A stretch of 64,000 nucleotides of DNA from Eutrigla gurnardus (GCA_963514095.1 OY741281.1:5262154-5326153); one strand, 5' to 3'; counted from the stretch's first letter, positions 11,801-24,354 are shown. Translations and numbers: made by a program. Notes: generated by a model from the sequence alone, not told the origin.

Positions 11801-14800
11801 ACATGCAGAATCACCACAAGTTAATAACGGATTTCTAGATTCGATTTTACAGGTTATATGATAAAAGAGTCACTCGGTTTATAATGTGACAAAAATCAAC
11901 GAGCAAAAGCACATTTAATTAACTTATTTAGTGACAGTGGCCACTAAGTAGCAATGGATATAACTACCAGTGGGCTCATTGTCAATCTATACTTTCAATC
12001 ATCTTTCTAGCCCATTTCACAGTTTAATCCAGCACTGTCCTAGTCCTAGGACAAAAGACGTGGACTATGTTTCTGCATCAATCCATTTCTAGAGATTCAG
12101 AAGCTGTAGGTCTCTGTATTGGACCCAGGGGAATGACCATCTGCTCAGGGGTCCTCCGTCGGGCAGCACAAAGTCCCCCCTTTACCATATCACTAAAAGA
12201 CCTCATTAACTGAAATGCTTTCCATTATTTAGCTCGACCCTTAGGTACCATTTTGGTGAGCTGGACCTAAACATGCAGGATGTGTGCGGCTACAACGGAC
12301 ACCTCTGAGTGTGTTGCAACTCTAAACCGATATGTGATACCACCAACAGTTCCAGCTAATGACATGATCCTGTAGACATTCAGAGTTAGTGTTGGTCAGT
12401 AATAGGGCTGCAACTAATGGTTATTTTCATTATTGATTAATTGCTGATCATTTCTAGATTAATCAACACATTGTTTGGTCTATGTGTGAAAATGAAAACT
12501 GGCCGTCATAACTTCCTAAAGCCAGTGATGTTCACTCAAACCCCAAAGACATTCACCTCACTGCGATATAAAACACAGAAAAGCAGGAAATCATCACAAT
12601 TGTTGCTAGAAAGCATGATTTAAATGCTTAATCTTTTATAAAAAAACTGCTGCAGATTAATTTTCTGTTGATCTATTAATCAGCTCCAATTAGTAACACT
12701 ACATTCAAAATATTTCAATGTATTTTAATTGAATGACTTAGATTACTAATTCCTTATTTGCTAAATAACTATCTAGTTATTCTCGAAAGCTAGTTGCCTA
12801 AAATACGTTGTTCTTAAAAGAAGAATGAACTCAGCTTTACTCACGATATTCTATTGACAACAGCATCTTCATCCTCGTGGTCATCTATAAAGGAAGCCAA
12901 ACCAGTCACAAGGTCATTAGAGTGTGACCTTTTGAGCTGTATAAATTATACATCACATCTTTCTTTAAACAGTACCTGGAAGAACACAGCATTAGCTACA
13001 TATATTTTTTATTTGGGACACACAGACGTATCTGTAGAGGCAGAGTTAAATATCTTCCCATCCATATCAGCTGATACCAACATACATTGTGTTATTAGTA
13101 CAAAAAAGTGTTTGAGACGGGCATCTCTTAAGGGACCTTTAATGTTGACTATCTCTATAAAGAGTAGACATCTGACCATCTCTTATTATAATTTCAAAAC
13201 AAACATCACAGGAAAAACGTATGTAAGAAATAATGAGCATGATCTCATTATCATGAAGATATGAAAAGCCAGTAGATAGTAAAGTAGTGCAAGCAAAGTC
13301 ACTTTATACTTCACAGTTCTTTTGTACTGTAGGTGAAAAGCCGAGGCTACCGAACCACCGGTGTCAGGAGAGGAGCAGCCTAGATTTCTACTGTACAAAC
13401 TCCAGAAGGGATTTCTGGTGCAAAGTGGTCTATTTTCAAAATGAGGGAAGCCCAGGTGACCTGAACATACTAAATTTGTCCTGGGAAAATAGGATACAGG
13501 TTCTAATGCCTGCCTGGGCCTTCTTGTTTTCATCGCTGTTTTCTCCTTTCTCCAGGCGTTTCTGCCTGCTGTAGCTCAAACGTGTCAGGTGTTACAGGAG
13601 AACAAAGCATACACTTCTGTTAAAGATCCATCTTCATTGTTTGGATATCAAAACACGTCACTAACCTGTCCTGTCCCAATTGTTACGACTTGTATTCGCT
13701 TTGCCACAACCCTTAAAGCAATGTGGGGCGGATACAGTTCCCACTGTTATAGAGCTGACTGGTAGATTACTCTACGGGCATGGGTGTGGTGTCTCATGCA
13801 TACACCTTAAGCCTTCTTGGCATGGACTTCCTTTCAGTCAAAACACAATGAAGGGCTCTGTCTGTGAGCAAATACGAGATGACGAGACGGTTGACTATTG
13901 ACGCATTTCTGTCATGCAAGCGCTACAGTCAGATCCTTGAAAACTATCAACTCGATTTCCGTTCCTACGGAGTGAGAATTCAAAATTTACACACTTACCA
14001 CTCTTCCTCTTGTATCTGGTTATGATGAAGTAGGACACGATGTAGAGGACCGCAAACAGGAGGAAGCAAATCTGAAATGACAACATAAGAATCTTAGTCA
14101 AGGATTTACTGGGGCTGTAGATGAATCAGCACTCACAATCATTAGCAAGCAGTTATCGACAGCACACCCGACAGATTTCAAACTCTACTTAATGCTAGTG
14201 TATGTAATACAGACATGCTGTTGTTATGCTTCACTGAACATTTTTTTAAAATCCTAATAATATAATACAGGATATGAAACTATATACTAAAGGTTGCAAG
14301 ATTTCAGAAGCACCCACAGTGAGTTATACAATACAGCTCTACATGTACAAACCAGGCATGATGTGATAATAATCTGATTACAGTCGTGGATTATGTGAGA
14401 ATATCAATGCACCAGTATTTTCCCATGAACGACTGGCTGATATGAATGGAAGTCTGTGACGTGTAATGTATTTTCTACTAACGTGTGTGTAACGTGTAGG
14501 GCAGCAACCGACGGTTCAGAATACATACTATACATTTGGTGTAAAATTAAATAATGCCCACCTTATTATTACACAAATTAAAAACTACTAATAAACAGCT
14601 CAACATTTACTTTATAATAAAGAACAACAGTGAGTATTGTATCATTGTTTTCCAACATACACGATAATAATTTGGCCAACACTACGTGCAAAGTGGTCCA
14701 GAAATTACAAATGCATGGAATTTATTAGGTAAGAACAGCCTCAAAACAAGCCGGATGGTCTTACAGAAGGATCGCATTCCACATTCCCCCCTTCTACTGT

Positions 14801-17233
14801 GACAGTGACCGAGACGTAACTAATGTTAGAAGCTACCACTTCAGCACTTTGCACCCTGTCAACATTGGAAAAACTCATCACGCCGAGCCGGGGTTATGAG
14901 ATGACTCAGCCAGACACACAGCAGGCAGACTGTGCGCATTTCAGACAAAACGGACAGAAAAAGAAATGCCAAACATCCTCAGACGATCTGGGAGGTGTTT
15001 GCTGTTGTATGACTTCTGTAGGAAAAACTGTTTTTCTTTTTGTTCCCTTCGAAATAGAAAATATACACACACAAGCTATACATGTTGTGGTGACAGTGGC
15101 TCAAGTAGAACCATGTCCATAAGGGAAAAACCCCAGGATAAAACATAACCAGGTGCACAGAACTGATAAACTGGAACAGACTCAATACAACAGTTTGAGA
15201 ATAGATAACGACAAGCAACAGTAACAAGCAGACCGCCCGGTTAACACCACTGCCGCTGGCGAAGTAGTCGTTCTGTTTTCCCTAAACAAATGCAGAGTCA
15301 ACGAGGGAAATGAAGCATGCAGTAACTTCTTGCAGAAGTTTGTAACCTTCCCCAACCAAATTAGGATCAGTATTTCACACCTTTATGATACATGAACTCA
15401 AGCTGGAGGTGTGAGATAGTAATAACACATTTTAAGATGTGGAAGTGATCAGTATGCTTTAATGCATTGTAGTAAAAGTAATTATTAGACTAATTCAGCA
15501 GTAATCTGATGTGTCAACATGCATGTCATTAGCTGATTTTATGAACGGTGTGTGCTTTAGCATGGAAGTGGCTGTGGACATGGAGTAACATGGTGTAGGA
15601 TGGCCTGTTGGAAGTACACTTCATGGTATCTCCTAATGGTAATAATAGATAAGTAGGTGTTCAGGGAGGTCAAGGACAGTAACAACTTTACAACACAATA
15701 CATCTGTGTTATATGTGTTACATCCTGGGTTAGGGATCGTAGTGGAAAACGTTGTTACGGACAAATCCACGAGTCAACGAGTCACACTTCACACGCGTTA
15801 ACTCAAGTTCTCACAGTAACATGGTTTTCTGTGCATTCTTCAATCTTTCTCTAGGAGTCACATGTCAACATCTGTTTACTGGATTTCTCACAGTAACATC
15901 GTTTTCTGTGCATTCTTCAATATTTCCCCAGGATCCTGTTTCCCACACTTCAAGTCTAATATGAGCGTACCATCCTGTGCCTGGCGTCATGTTTACCAAC
16001 TTGAAACTTAACCCAGAGTAACCTTGGCTGCAAAATAAGCATGCACGACAATAAATATCATTTTGAGCCGGCAGAAATCAATCCATGAGCTGACTCACTA
16101 TAGACATAAACTCTGTTAAATGATACAGAGCCATTACAGCATTAAGCAAAAGGCATCTGGAGTTGTTGAAATGGGATATGTAGAGAGATGCTAAGGACAA
16201 AATGTGCAAGCTAATGCTAAGATGTTGGGCTTGTCTGCCAGTGAAACGTTTGGTAGTTTCTATAGTTTGAAAGTGTCTGTCTGCAATAATCAGAATACCT
16301 ACTGCAGACGAAGTTTCTCCTTTTTCCCCCTGAAATTAAAGCTAGACATCGAGACACTCTTAAAAAAAGTGTGGGTCACAGGAAAGTAAGATCATCAGCA
16401 ATAGCATTTTTAAGGCACAACAATAGTTTAGTAGTTATCTATGGTTGCATGCATTTGCAGGTGGCCAGTGCACAGGGGCTTCGAAGACGCCAACAGTAAA
16501 GTTCAGTGGGGAAAGATTTTTCAGGAAAAAAAAGGAATAATTATCTTGCATTTTATATGAAACTACAAACTGTCTCATCTCATTTGACTAAAAAGTATCA
16601 AGCTAAATCATCATAACAAGAGGTAACCTCTTCAGGGTTATCCTTGAACCTGCATGAGGTTCTGATGGTATTGTATCAAAACATCAACATATCATCTTTC
16701 CTTACACGTATGAAACTATTATACCATGAATATTACTATTATTATTTTGTAAAATAGATCATCAATAAGGCATTAAAAATAAAAAATGGAGTAAGGACCA
16801 GGACATGTTGTCCTTGTCCCAGGTAAATATCTTCCTAGTGAAGCACAGTCATATTAAAAACAAGTCTGGCGCAACACTAATACATACATTAGCTAAGTTA
16901 TAACATGTAATCAACTAACGCTAGTTAATGGTAGCTAACCTAAGCTAACTTTAATTAGCGCGTTCAAACGTTTAATCATGTATTTATGTAAACCAGATAC
17001 GTGGACGTAACATAAGACGTGTTTTGGGTGCATCAGAAAATATAAACCTCCGGTCAATCCTTCCGTGTCAAACTGACAGGTGAAGCTAACGTTAGCAGCC
17101 GTTGACGTCGCTGTGAAGTAGAGGACGTTGTTAGCCTGCTAGCCTCGACTAGCCGCTGTACGTTACTTACAATGTACTCTCGAACTTGGCTGTGGAAATT
17201 CTGCTCTCTGATAGTAACATCGTCTTCTTCCAT
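2828..17233 (-). CDS. lmbr1: LMBR1 (limb region 1 protein), N-terminal nine coding exons; gene continues off the left edge
   Basis: Multi-pass membrane protein of the LMBR1/lipocalin-receptor (LIMR) family. Coding exons, 5' to 3' on the minus strand: 17171-17233, 13999-14071, 12845-12884, 11590-11729, 10388-10491, 3675-3801, 3310-3378, 3154-3218, 2828-2900. All have GT donors and AG acceptors, and phases join without a break to give 251 residues plus a split glycine codon. Protein starts MEEDDVTIREQNFHSQVREY. Clear family segments follow: a first hydrophobic helix (ICFLLFAVLYIVSYFIITRY), NYYIQWLNGSLIHGLWNL, GIRARILETFVML, ALIDNDAASMESLYDLWEF, CTPVGLSTMFTIMGQLL and ILEDLDEQIY. At least five hydrophobic segments are visible. 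The ATG is set by the match to the vertebrate N-terminus. Exons 10 onward (the rest of the coiled-coil region and C-terminal helices) are missing only because the window ends. The closest alternative, the paralogue lmbr1l, is less likely given the nom1-mnx1-ube3c neighbours. Confidence 0.95.
7780..8000. promoter_or_regulatory. candidate regulatory block with an RFX X-box-like palindrome
   Basis: GTTGCCATGGAAAC at 7836-7849 matches the RFX X-box pattern (two half sites separated by AT) with one mismatch. It lies in a non-repetitive stretch of lmbr1 intron 5. No gene is visible here. The regulatory role is inferred. Confidence 0.3.
8669..8682 (-). promoter_or_regulatory. CTCF-like motif in lmbr1 intron 5
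   Basis: On the minus strand this reads CCAGTAGATGGCAT, matching 13 of 14 positions of the CCASYAGRKGGCRS core. A single short motif can occur by chance or inside a repeat. Confidence 0.3.
10691..10705 (-). promoter_or_regulatory. strong CTCF-like motif in lmbr1 intron 4
   Basis: The minus strand reads AGCCACCAGGGGGCA, a full match to the vertebrate CTCF core. It lies about 200 bp upstream (transcript sense) of lmbr1 exon 5, so beside the intron that should carry the ZRS. Words of the form CCCCCTGGTGGC also occur in some fish repeats, so binding needs data. Confidence 0.45.
12404..12695. mobile_element. MITE-like non-autonomous DNA transposon remnant (hAT-type), in lmbr1 intron 3
   Basis: Begins AGGGCTGCAACTAATGG followed by TTATTTTCATTATTGATTAA, a left end I recognise from a very common teleost non-autonomous element. 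It ends with ATCTATTAATCAGCTCC, an imperfect inverted copy of the start. Flanks TCAGTAAT and TTAGTAAC could be a decayed 8 bp target duplication, as hAT elements make. No transposase is encoded. Family name from memory, not from a repeat library. Confidence 0.6.
15809..15933. repeat. local direct duplication, two 48 bp copies 77 bp apart
   Basis: A segment starting TCTCACAGTAACATGG (15809-15856) is repeated with few changes at 15886-15933, sharing TTTTCTGTGCATTCTTCAAT. It lies in lmbr1 intron 1. Looks like a recent tandem duplication with unequal spacer. Confidence 0.75.
16885..17160. promoter_or_regulatory. cluster of GCTAAC/GTTAGC/GCTAGC words at the 5' end of lmbr1 intron 1
   Basis: The words TAGCTAA, GCTAAC, GTTAGC and CTAGC recur about ten times in under 300 bp (for example GTAGCTAACCTAAGCTAAC and GAAGCTAACGTTAGCAGCC), just downstream of lmbr1 exon 1. 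Similar clusters sit by the nom1, ube3c and presumed dnajb6 starts. Function unknown. Confidence 0.6.
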
Positions 17234-17690
17234 TCTTCATATTGCAAATGCAAAAAAAAAAAGCGCTACAGATTCACTGCATACTGGGTCGCACAACTGC
17301 CCCCGACAGCAACAACTCCGGCGCCTTCTTCCCTCTGTAATTATTGCCCCGTCTGGTTAGGAGACAGTTTACATCGGAGGAAAAACCGCTCCGTGCTGAA
17401 AAAAAAAAAAAAACGCCCCAAAATAAAGTACGTCATCATAAAGCGCCAGCTCTCCGGCGTGCCCTGGAAGGAAACCGTCACATGCTCTGGGTCGTATAAA
17501 CAACTCTCCTCATGGTGGTACACGTCCAGTTTAAGGTATATTTTGTTTAAAATAAGCTCGAGTTTTCACCTTTAGGTAGGTTGTTTTAATCCCTCGTTAG
17601 CTCATAACGTTAGCTCTGTTAGCTACACTTAGCTAAGCGGCTGTAGCTGCATTTTGAAAGAGGGGTAACAGGCGGTTGGAATTTGCTGAA
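17234..17690. promoter_or_regulatory. head-to-head lmbr1/nom1 promoter and 5' UTRs
   Basis: Only 457 bp separate the lmbr1 and nom1 start codons, which point away from each other, so both promoters and 5' UTRs share this interval. A TACGTCA half of an ATF/CREB site lies at 17429-17435. A poly-A run at 17400-17413 and GTTAGC words at about 17597-17640 (in the nom1 leader) are also seen. No TATA box is obvious, fitting broadly expressed genes. Confidence 0.65.
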
Positions 17691-20600
17691 ATGAAGGGGA
17701 AATTTAAGCAAAACAGCAAAAAGAAGAAGGGCGGTGTTGTGTTACATAAGTGCATCGAGGCAATGGGTGAGTTTATTAAAAGACAGGGTGGCACAGAAGA
17801 AGAGGACAATGACCGTGTCTTGAGATTTGTAAAAAAGAAAAGCAGAAAGGAGCTACGCAAAGAAAAGCGAAAGATGAAAAAAGCCCAAATGAAAAGTTAT
17901 TATGAGGGGAAAAAGACCCTCAGTTTACCCGTCGATGATGGTGGAAACTCTGGTGAGAAGCCCCAACAGAAGAAGAAGAAAATGGAGAAAGCAAAGAAAG
18001 AAATGACAAAATCAGAGTCTACAAGCGCTCCTACAGAGAAAAAAGATGGCTCCAAAACACCATCATCTTCTAAGAAAGGCAAGAAAAACAACAAGCTTCA
18101 AGAATCGAGGAAAAAGGCACTTCTGGAGGCGAATGAAGCCGAGGACAGAGAAATAAAGAAATTAGAGCGATGCCTGGGATTAAACAAGAGAAAAAACAAG
18201 AAAACTCTCCCTCAATCCTTTGTGGCCGATGGACTCGATTACATCCTTGGCATGCTGGACTCTGGCTCAGCGGCGGCCGGGATGTATGACGATGACGATG
18301 ACATGGACATGGCCAAGGATAACTTTGAAAAGCTTGATGAGGACGACTCGCCGCTGTCCGATGAGGATGAAGAACCTGTAGATGCGATGGCAAGTGATGA
18401 AGATATGGCTTCAATTGATGAGGGTGATGAGGAAAATGAGGTGGATGGTGATGATGAAGAAGATGAAAATGAGGTGGATGGTGATGATGAAGAAGATGAT
18501 GATGGAGATGAAAATGAGGTGGATGATGATGATGATGAAATGGTGGAGGAGGAGGAAGTGGAGGCTGAGCTGGATGAGAGTGATGCAGCTGAATCGGACG
18601 ATAAAACTGAAGGGGAAACGGAGGAAGAAGAAGTCACAAAGACATCAGACCTAAAGTCAGAAACTGTAAGTTCAGAAATGTTTGTTTATTCTCTTATCAT
18701 TTACTTTTTATGTGCTTCATAATGCATCTAATTGTTACGTCTTCCAATGTCCAGGTCAACTCTGCAGCAGGCAAGTACGTGCCACCCCACCTGCGAGGCG
18801 CTGGAGATGATAAACGCAAAGCCGAGCTCGAAAAACTCAAGAGGAATGTGAAAGGCCTGGTGAACAGGTAACTTCCTTACAGCATAGGAAATAGCACATT
18901 ACTCCTCCTTTCAAATTAAAAGTTGTAAATGTTAGCATATAATAGACCAACATTTCTGTGTAAAGTTAGTTTGCCTGCTTAGAAATGTCTCTACTTATGC
19001 TACACTTACACCTTATTTGCCATTTTGTTCAGCCAAAGTTATGTAGCTTTGCTTTAACAGCTTTTCCTGATTTATATAAGATTCTAGCTTCACCATAAAG
19101 ATTATCTGGCATTAGTTGCCTAGAGTGTGAAAAAGTTGCCATTGCCCCCAGAGGCAGAGCTGGGTACTGCTCTGTAATATCTACAGTTGATTTACAGTTA
19201 GAAATGGGTAAAGTATGGAGACGTGACGTCTTCAAATCGTTGGTTTTGTCAGAATTCACAATTCAAACAATGTAGTTTTAGAAAACTAAAACTTTACTTG
19301 TCAATTTTCTCACAGATTTTTCTGTTCTCATCTGAGTTTGCACTGTTATAATTATACCAGGGTGGTAATTAATTCATGTTGTAATTTCTTTAGGCTCAGT
19401 GAGCCCAACATGGCGTCCATCAGTGGTCAGCTAGAAGAGCTGTACATGAGCTGCAGCCGGAAGGACATGAATGACACCCTGACAGAGTTGCTGCTGGCAG
19501 CCTGCGTCACCCCGGCCCTGATGCCCGACAGACTACTGATGGAGCACATCCTGCTCGTCAGCATCCTCCATCACACTGTTGGGTTGGAGGTAAACGCACC
19601 ACCTTTAATTCTTGCTTGGGTGGACCTTAAGTAAAAAGGTTTTACTTTCTGGAGGCATTTCCATTCGGTTCACTGTTTCATCTACTGATATGACCCAACA
19701 GGAGTAGGGTGGCTTTTGGTTTTATCAGCCCACAGCCCCGTGAACTGACATCAACTCTTGGATTATTCATTAGATGCTTTTTTTTTTTTAAAGGGGATTA
19801 GCTGCTTCTTCACTGCAAGATAACACTTTTTTTAATGAACTTTCTCCACAGTTTTTAACGTACATAAACCGAAAACCAAAACTTTGACCTATTTCCTTTC
19901 TGATACTTTTCCAGGTGGGAGCAAATTTTCTGGAGACGGTCGTACGAAAGTTTGACGAGCTGAACAAGAACCCAAGTGAAAGCAAAGAATGCGACAACCT
20001 GGTCGCCATTGTCTGTCACCTCTATAACTTCCAGGTGGTGCATTCTGCCCTCATCTTCGACATCCTGAAACGTTTCGTTGGCGCCTTCGCAGAGAAGGAC
20101 ATTGAACTAGTTTTGCTAATGCTGAGGAATGTCGGCTTCACACTGAGGAAAGACGACGCCCTGGCTCTCAAGGAGCTCATTTCTGAAGGCCAACGCAAGG
20201 CCAACGACGTGGGGTCGAAGTTTCAGGATCAGACCAGGGTGAGGGAAACAGAATTACCTTTTACTTTTACCTACCTTTTAATTTTCTAGGCATTCTTAAT
20301 CACATTAAATGATCTGATGACGACTACAGCATTGCGTATTTGACCTCTCAATTATGTATCGACGAAGCTTATTTAACATAAGGTTGTCTGCACGTGTGTT
20401 CTCAGGTGCGTTTCATGCTGGAAACCATGCTGGCTTTGAAGAACAACGATATGCGGAAGATCCCAGGCTACGATCCCGAGCCTCTGGAGAAACTGAGGAA
20501 GTTGCAGAGGACTCTGGTGGGTGACTTTTAGATATTTAACATGTAGCTTATAGGAACTAGCTTTTATTCATTGTATTGAACATGGTTATTGTGTTCTTTC

Positions 20601-23600
20601 AGGATGTTATTTTCATGTAGCTCCCACTTATACCACCAGGTGGCCCCAGAGTACCACTTTTACGGACTCAAAGTCTAGAGTGTTCCTGATGCCTTCTTCA
20701 CGACCACTCAGTGTGGCTGTTTAAACAGTTCTCTACTTCAGGACTTGCTTATTTGATGCCCTTCTTTCATATTGTATAACTGGTATTTGCCCCCCTAAGT
20801 GCACTTATGGCTAATTCTGGGAAAATGTGCTCCTCAGATCCAGCGGCGTGCAGGAGGCAGTGACATGAAACTGAGGGTCTCTCTGGACAATCTCCTGGCA
20901 GCAGAGCAAGTGGGCCGCTGGTGGATCGTCGGCTCGTCGTGGAGCGGAGCGCCTATGATCGAACAAGAAAACACCACCTCAAAACAGGCTTCTGCTGAAG
21001 GACAGGTATTTATTATGTATTCAGATTAATTTATCTTTATTTTATCTTCAAATAAGATTTTTCCCACATTGATTTAACATCTAAATAAATGTAATAGTGA
21101 ATTATTTGCCACTCATTTCATTTGTCGGTGCCGTTACAATATGCAGTATATTAATGCTTTCGGTGACGGAGAGTATTTCCATTATTGTTCAATACAAATC
21201 GGTCCGTCTGGGCATCAAATCTCCGTCTTTTGTGTCAAAAATTCAACATTCAAAATTTGAGAAGTGTGTAGAAAACCTTTTTTGTATTTTCCACATAATC
21301 TTAAAAAAGGTCTAGCAATATGTCAGCTCAAACATCAATAAATTAAAAATGATACCCATGTCTATTATGTCAGCACATTGATGACATGTGGCCATCTGTC
21401 ATTTTTCTGTTGTGATTTTTAAAATGCGTTTCAGTTTAGTGCCAAAGTGTTAGAGCTGGCTCGGAAACAGAGGATGAACACTGACGTCAGGAGGAACATC
21501 TTCTGTGTGATGATGACCAGCGAGGATTACTTGGATGCATTCGAGAAACTGCTCAGGTTTGTCATCAATCACCTCTACAGTGTTTCTCTATGTTAAGTTG
21601 GTTGACCGAAGATAGATGGAAGGAAATACGACTTATTTTAGCCATGTTTCATGTCAAAGTAGCCCAGGTGTGAGGGTGATGTTTTAACCATGTTTTTGCT
21701 CCGTGTGAAGGATTGGCCTGAAGGACAAACAGGAGAGGGAGATTGTTCATGTACTGATGGACTGCTGCCTGCAGGAGAAAAACTTCAATGCCTATTACGC
21801 CGTACTGGGAGAGAAATTCTGCTCCCACGATCGCCGCTTTCAGGTACTCCAGCTGGTAAACCCACACACGTTAATGACTCGGAATAGAAAATAACACTAA
21901 TCACATAGACAGAAATTTGCAGATAATAAAACCCTGTTTTAAATCTAAATACACTTAGATTATTACATTAGTATGTACAATTAACAGCCTTTCTTAAAGG
22001 CATTTTTTTGATACATAAACATGTGAAATTGTTATCTTAAGAGCAGTAAATGGGAAAAAGAAAATTGTATGTGAGGAAAAAGTACCATTTCATTCTTTCT
22101 TCTTTACTAATTTCCAGGTTGAGTAGCAAAATGTAAGCTTTACCTTCGCAAATATACATTTTATTCTAAGAACATGTTTCTTGGTTAAGCAATTGCTTAA
22201 TAAAAGATGTAAAATTATTGAAAAATGCCTGATACAATTTCTGATTTGATGATATTAAATTGCTTGTTTTGTCCAGATAAAGCAAAGAAAAATATATTTC
22301 CCTTACTATCACACAGGATTTTTGCTTGATTGAGGTAAATCTCTCATTGCTTATAGGAACGTTGCATATTGCGCTGTTGAACAGGACCATTTATAGTTAT
22401 AAAAGCCATCTTTACATGGTCCTTATTTGAAAATAGATCATGTGGACTCTCCGGATTAGATGAAAATGATACTGCACTCCAAACAAGGATTGTAGTTTTA
22501 AAGTTAGAGAGGCTATTTTACTGTATCACGAGAAAAAGTGAAGAATTGCATCCATTTACGGTTGAGTTTCCTGCTGCGTGTGTGTGGCCGCCCGGTCCCT
22601 TTTTAAACTGTGTGTGACCTGCGTCGCGTGGCCTGTCGTTCACCTCGGCAGTGTGGGAGCCTCTCACACCTCTCACCTCCGATATTATTCGACCTAAACC
22701 GTGACTGCAAACAATGGGGGGTGAGACCACACTTCCTACTCTGCTGCCAGGTAGGCTGCGGGTCCATATCAGAGACTGATGACCATTGTCCTCCTCAAAG
22801 AGCTTGAACCAGAGCTGCTGGGAATGTTTGCTTTTCACATGTAAACTGCATCTGGATGAGAGGATTAACTGTGTAGAGAAGCCAGTTTCTGTTCTTGATC
22901 CTTTCCACTGCTGTTTTAGGGAATCGTCAGTGTGTCATTCGTTGCTGTTGTACAATCGTTACATTTAATGTCCTTTATTCCCCCAAGATGACGTTCCAGT
23001 TCAGCCTATGGGACAAATTCAGGGAGCTGTCCAACCTTTCCAGCAGCACCTTTAACAACCTGGTTCAGCTGGTTACCCATTTCCTTCAGAAGAAGTGCCT
23101 CTCACTCTCCATACTCAAAGTACGTGACTGAAGGTGTTCACTATATCACATGTATATATTTGATGTTGTTAATTAGATAAATGATCATCTAAAAACCCTA
23201 ATCCTCAGAGTCCCCTCTGTGTTTTCCTCTGTGTAGGTAATAGAGTTTGGGGAACTTGACAAGCCCACGGTGCGCTTCTTGCGTCAGGTGCTCACCAAAC
23301 TGCTAAAAGACGTGGAGCCTGAGGACCTAGCCAGCATATTTGGAAGGTGAGCTTCATGTGCAGACACTTACTTCATACAGGTTTGGAGATGTAAACATTT
23401 AAATCAACACGCAAATACGACGTACTGGAAAACAAAACAGTCTGCAGCCCTGCTAGCAACTCTTTGAGGCTTTACTGAGGCACAGCTGAGTGTAAAAAAG
23501 TATAATCTATAACCAAGTTCACCCTCTTAATTCAGTGTCTTTGCATGCTCACATTTTGTAATTAGCAATAAACACAATTTAACATGTAAGCTGAGACTGA

Positions 23601-24064
23601 TGGGAATGTCATTTGTTTTGCAGGTATTTAGTTATAATCCAAATTATCAGACTGTATTGTGTATGTATGACAAAAGTCAGTGGGATCATCCTCTAGAAAC
23701 CATGAATATGTGTCCAAATCTTAATGGCAATCCATCCAGTTCAGTTTGGTTAAAATGTTGTGGAGACCACCTGCTCATCAATGTTAACCTCTGTCAGCCC
23801 ACATCTTGTAAAAACACTCCTCTGTACCGCTTTGCGCCACGTGAACGTCTGACATCAATGTCTGTCATTGTTTCCCCATCTGCCAGGATCTCAGGAATTC
23901 CAAAGCTAGGAATGCTGCGCGAGGGCTTGAAGCTTTTCATCAGTCACTTCCTGCTGAAGAACGCCCAGTCACAGGGAGCAGCGGAGCAAGCGGCGACGCT
24001 GTCCGAGCGTGCCCAGGTCGCCACCAAAGCCATGGAGGCCAAAGAGACCAAGCTCAAACTGTAA
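17691..24064 (+). CDS. nom1: NOM1, nucleolar protein with MIF4G and MA3 domains
   Basis: Nucleolar factor of the Sgd1/NOM1 family, needed for small-subunit rRNA processing and known in mammals to bind eIF4A-type helicases and PP1. Coding exons: 17691-18665, 18755-18867, 19394-19589, 19915-20238, 20406-20516, 20838-21005, 21435-21556, 21711-21843, 22988-23119, 23237-23346, 23887-24064. Phases join cleanly to 853 residues, close to human (about 860). A basic N-terminus (KSRKELRKEKRKMKKAQ) leads to the conserved EDREIKKLERCLGLNKRK, then a very acidic tract (about 210-320), the KYVPPHLR box, MIF4G (about 355-555; LSEPNMASISGQLEELYM, DFLEK-type helices, NNDMRKIPGYDPEP) and MA3 (about 642-760; RKQRMNTDVRRNIF). 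The ATG at 17691 is chosen because the frame upstream has only a TTG at 17676 as an earlier candidate; -3 is G. A perfect RVxF PP1 motif was not found in the N-terminal half. Confidence 0.95.
18438..18540 (+). repeat. nom1: in-frame acidic minisatellite in nom1 exon 1
   Basis: A 33 bp unit beginning GAGGTGGATGGTGATGATGA is repeated about three times (starts 18438, 18471 and 18516; the second copy is enlarged by 12 bp). It encodes ENEVDGDDEEDE-like blocks inside a longer Asp/Glu tract. Length changes by multiples of three would be tolerated. Confidence 0.85.
20633..20646 (+). promoter_or_regulatory. CTCF-like motif in nom1 intron 5
   Basis: CCACCAGGTGGCCC fits the CTCF core with one mismatch. 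It is on the opposite strand to the two lmbr1 motifs. Binding is not shown. Confidence 0.25.
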
Positions 24065-24354
24065 AACACGTACGCGCTCACAATCACACACACAGAAACC
24101 CAACAGAACTGTGGAAGAAGACTTGCAAGAAGGAAATGTCTCCTTAACAGACAAAAACCCAAACTTTCAGTTTTCTTCAAAGAAGAATACACACGTTTTG
24201 ATATTTAATGAATGGCTTTTCTTTTGGGAGTCCTTGTACATAATTCTTATTATGAGATTTTTCAATCTGGAAGATGACTTTAGGGACTCACAGGTCTTCA
24301 TTCAATGTATATTCTTTTAATAGAGTGCGTGTTGGTTCAGCTTTGTTATTCTGC

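Larger units (their letters stand above)
10492..17170 (-). other. lmbr1: lmbr1 introns 1-4 (non-coding)
   Basis: Intron 4 is 10492-11589, intron 3 is 11730-12844, intron 2 is 12885-13998 and intron 1 is 14072-17170. Apart from the exons between them I see no coding sequence. Contents noted separately: a CTCF-like motif (intron 4), a MITE-like element (intron 3), a local duplication and a GCTAAC cluster (intron 1). The rest is AT-rich sequence I cannot assign. Confidence 0.7.

Noticed and set aside
17676..17690. An upstream start of nom1 giving five more residues
   Set aside because: The codon at 17676 is TTG, not ATG; the first ATG in frame is at 17691.
18239..18637. Long serine-rich open frame on the minus strand
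   Set aside because: It is the antisense of the Asp/Glu tract of nom1 exon 1 (GAT/GAG read backwards gives serine codons).
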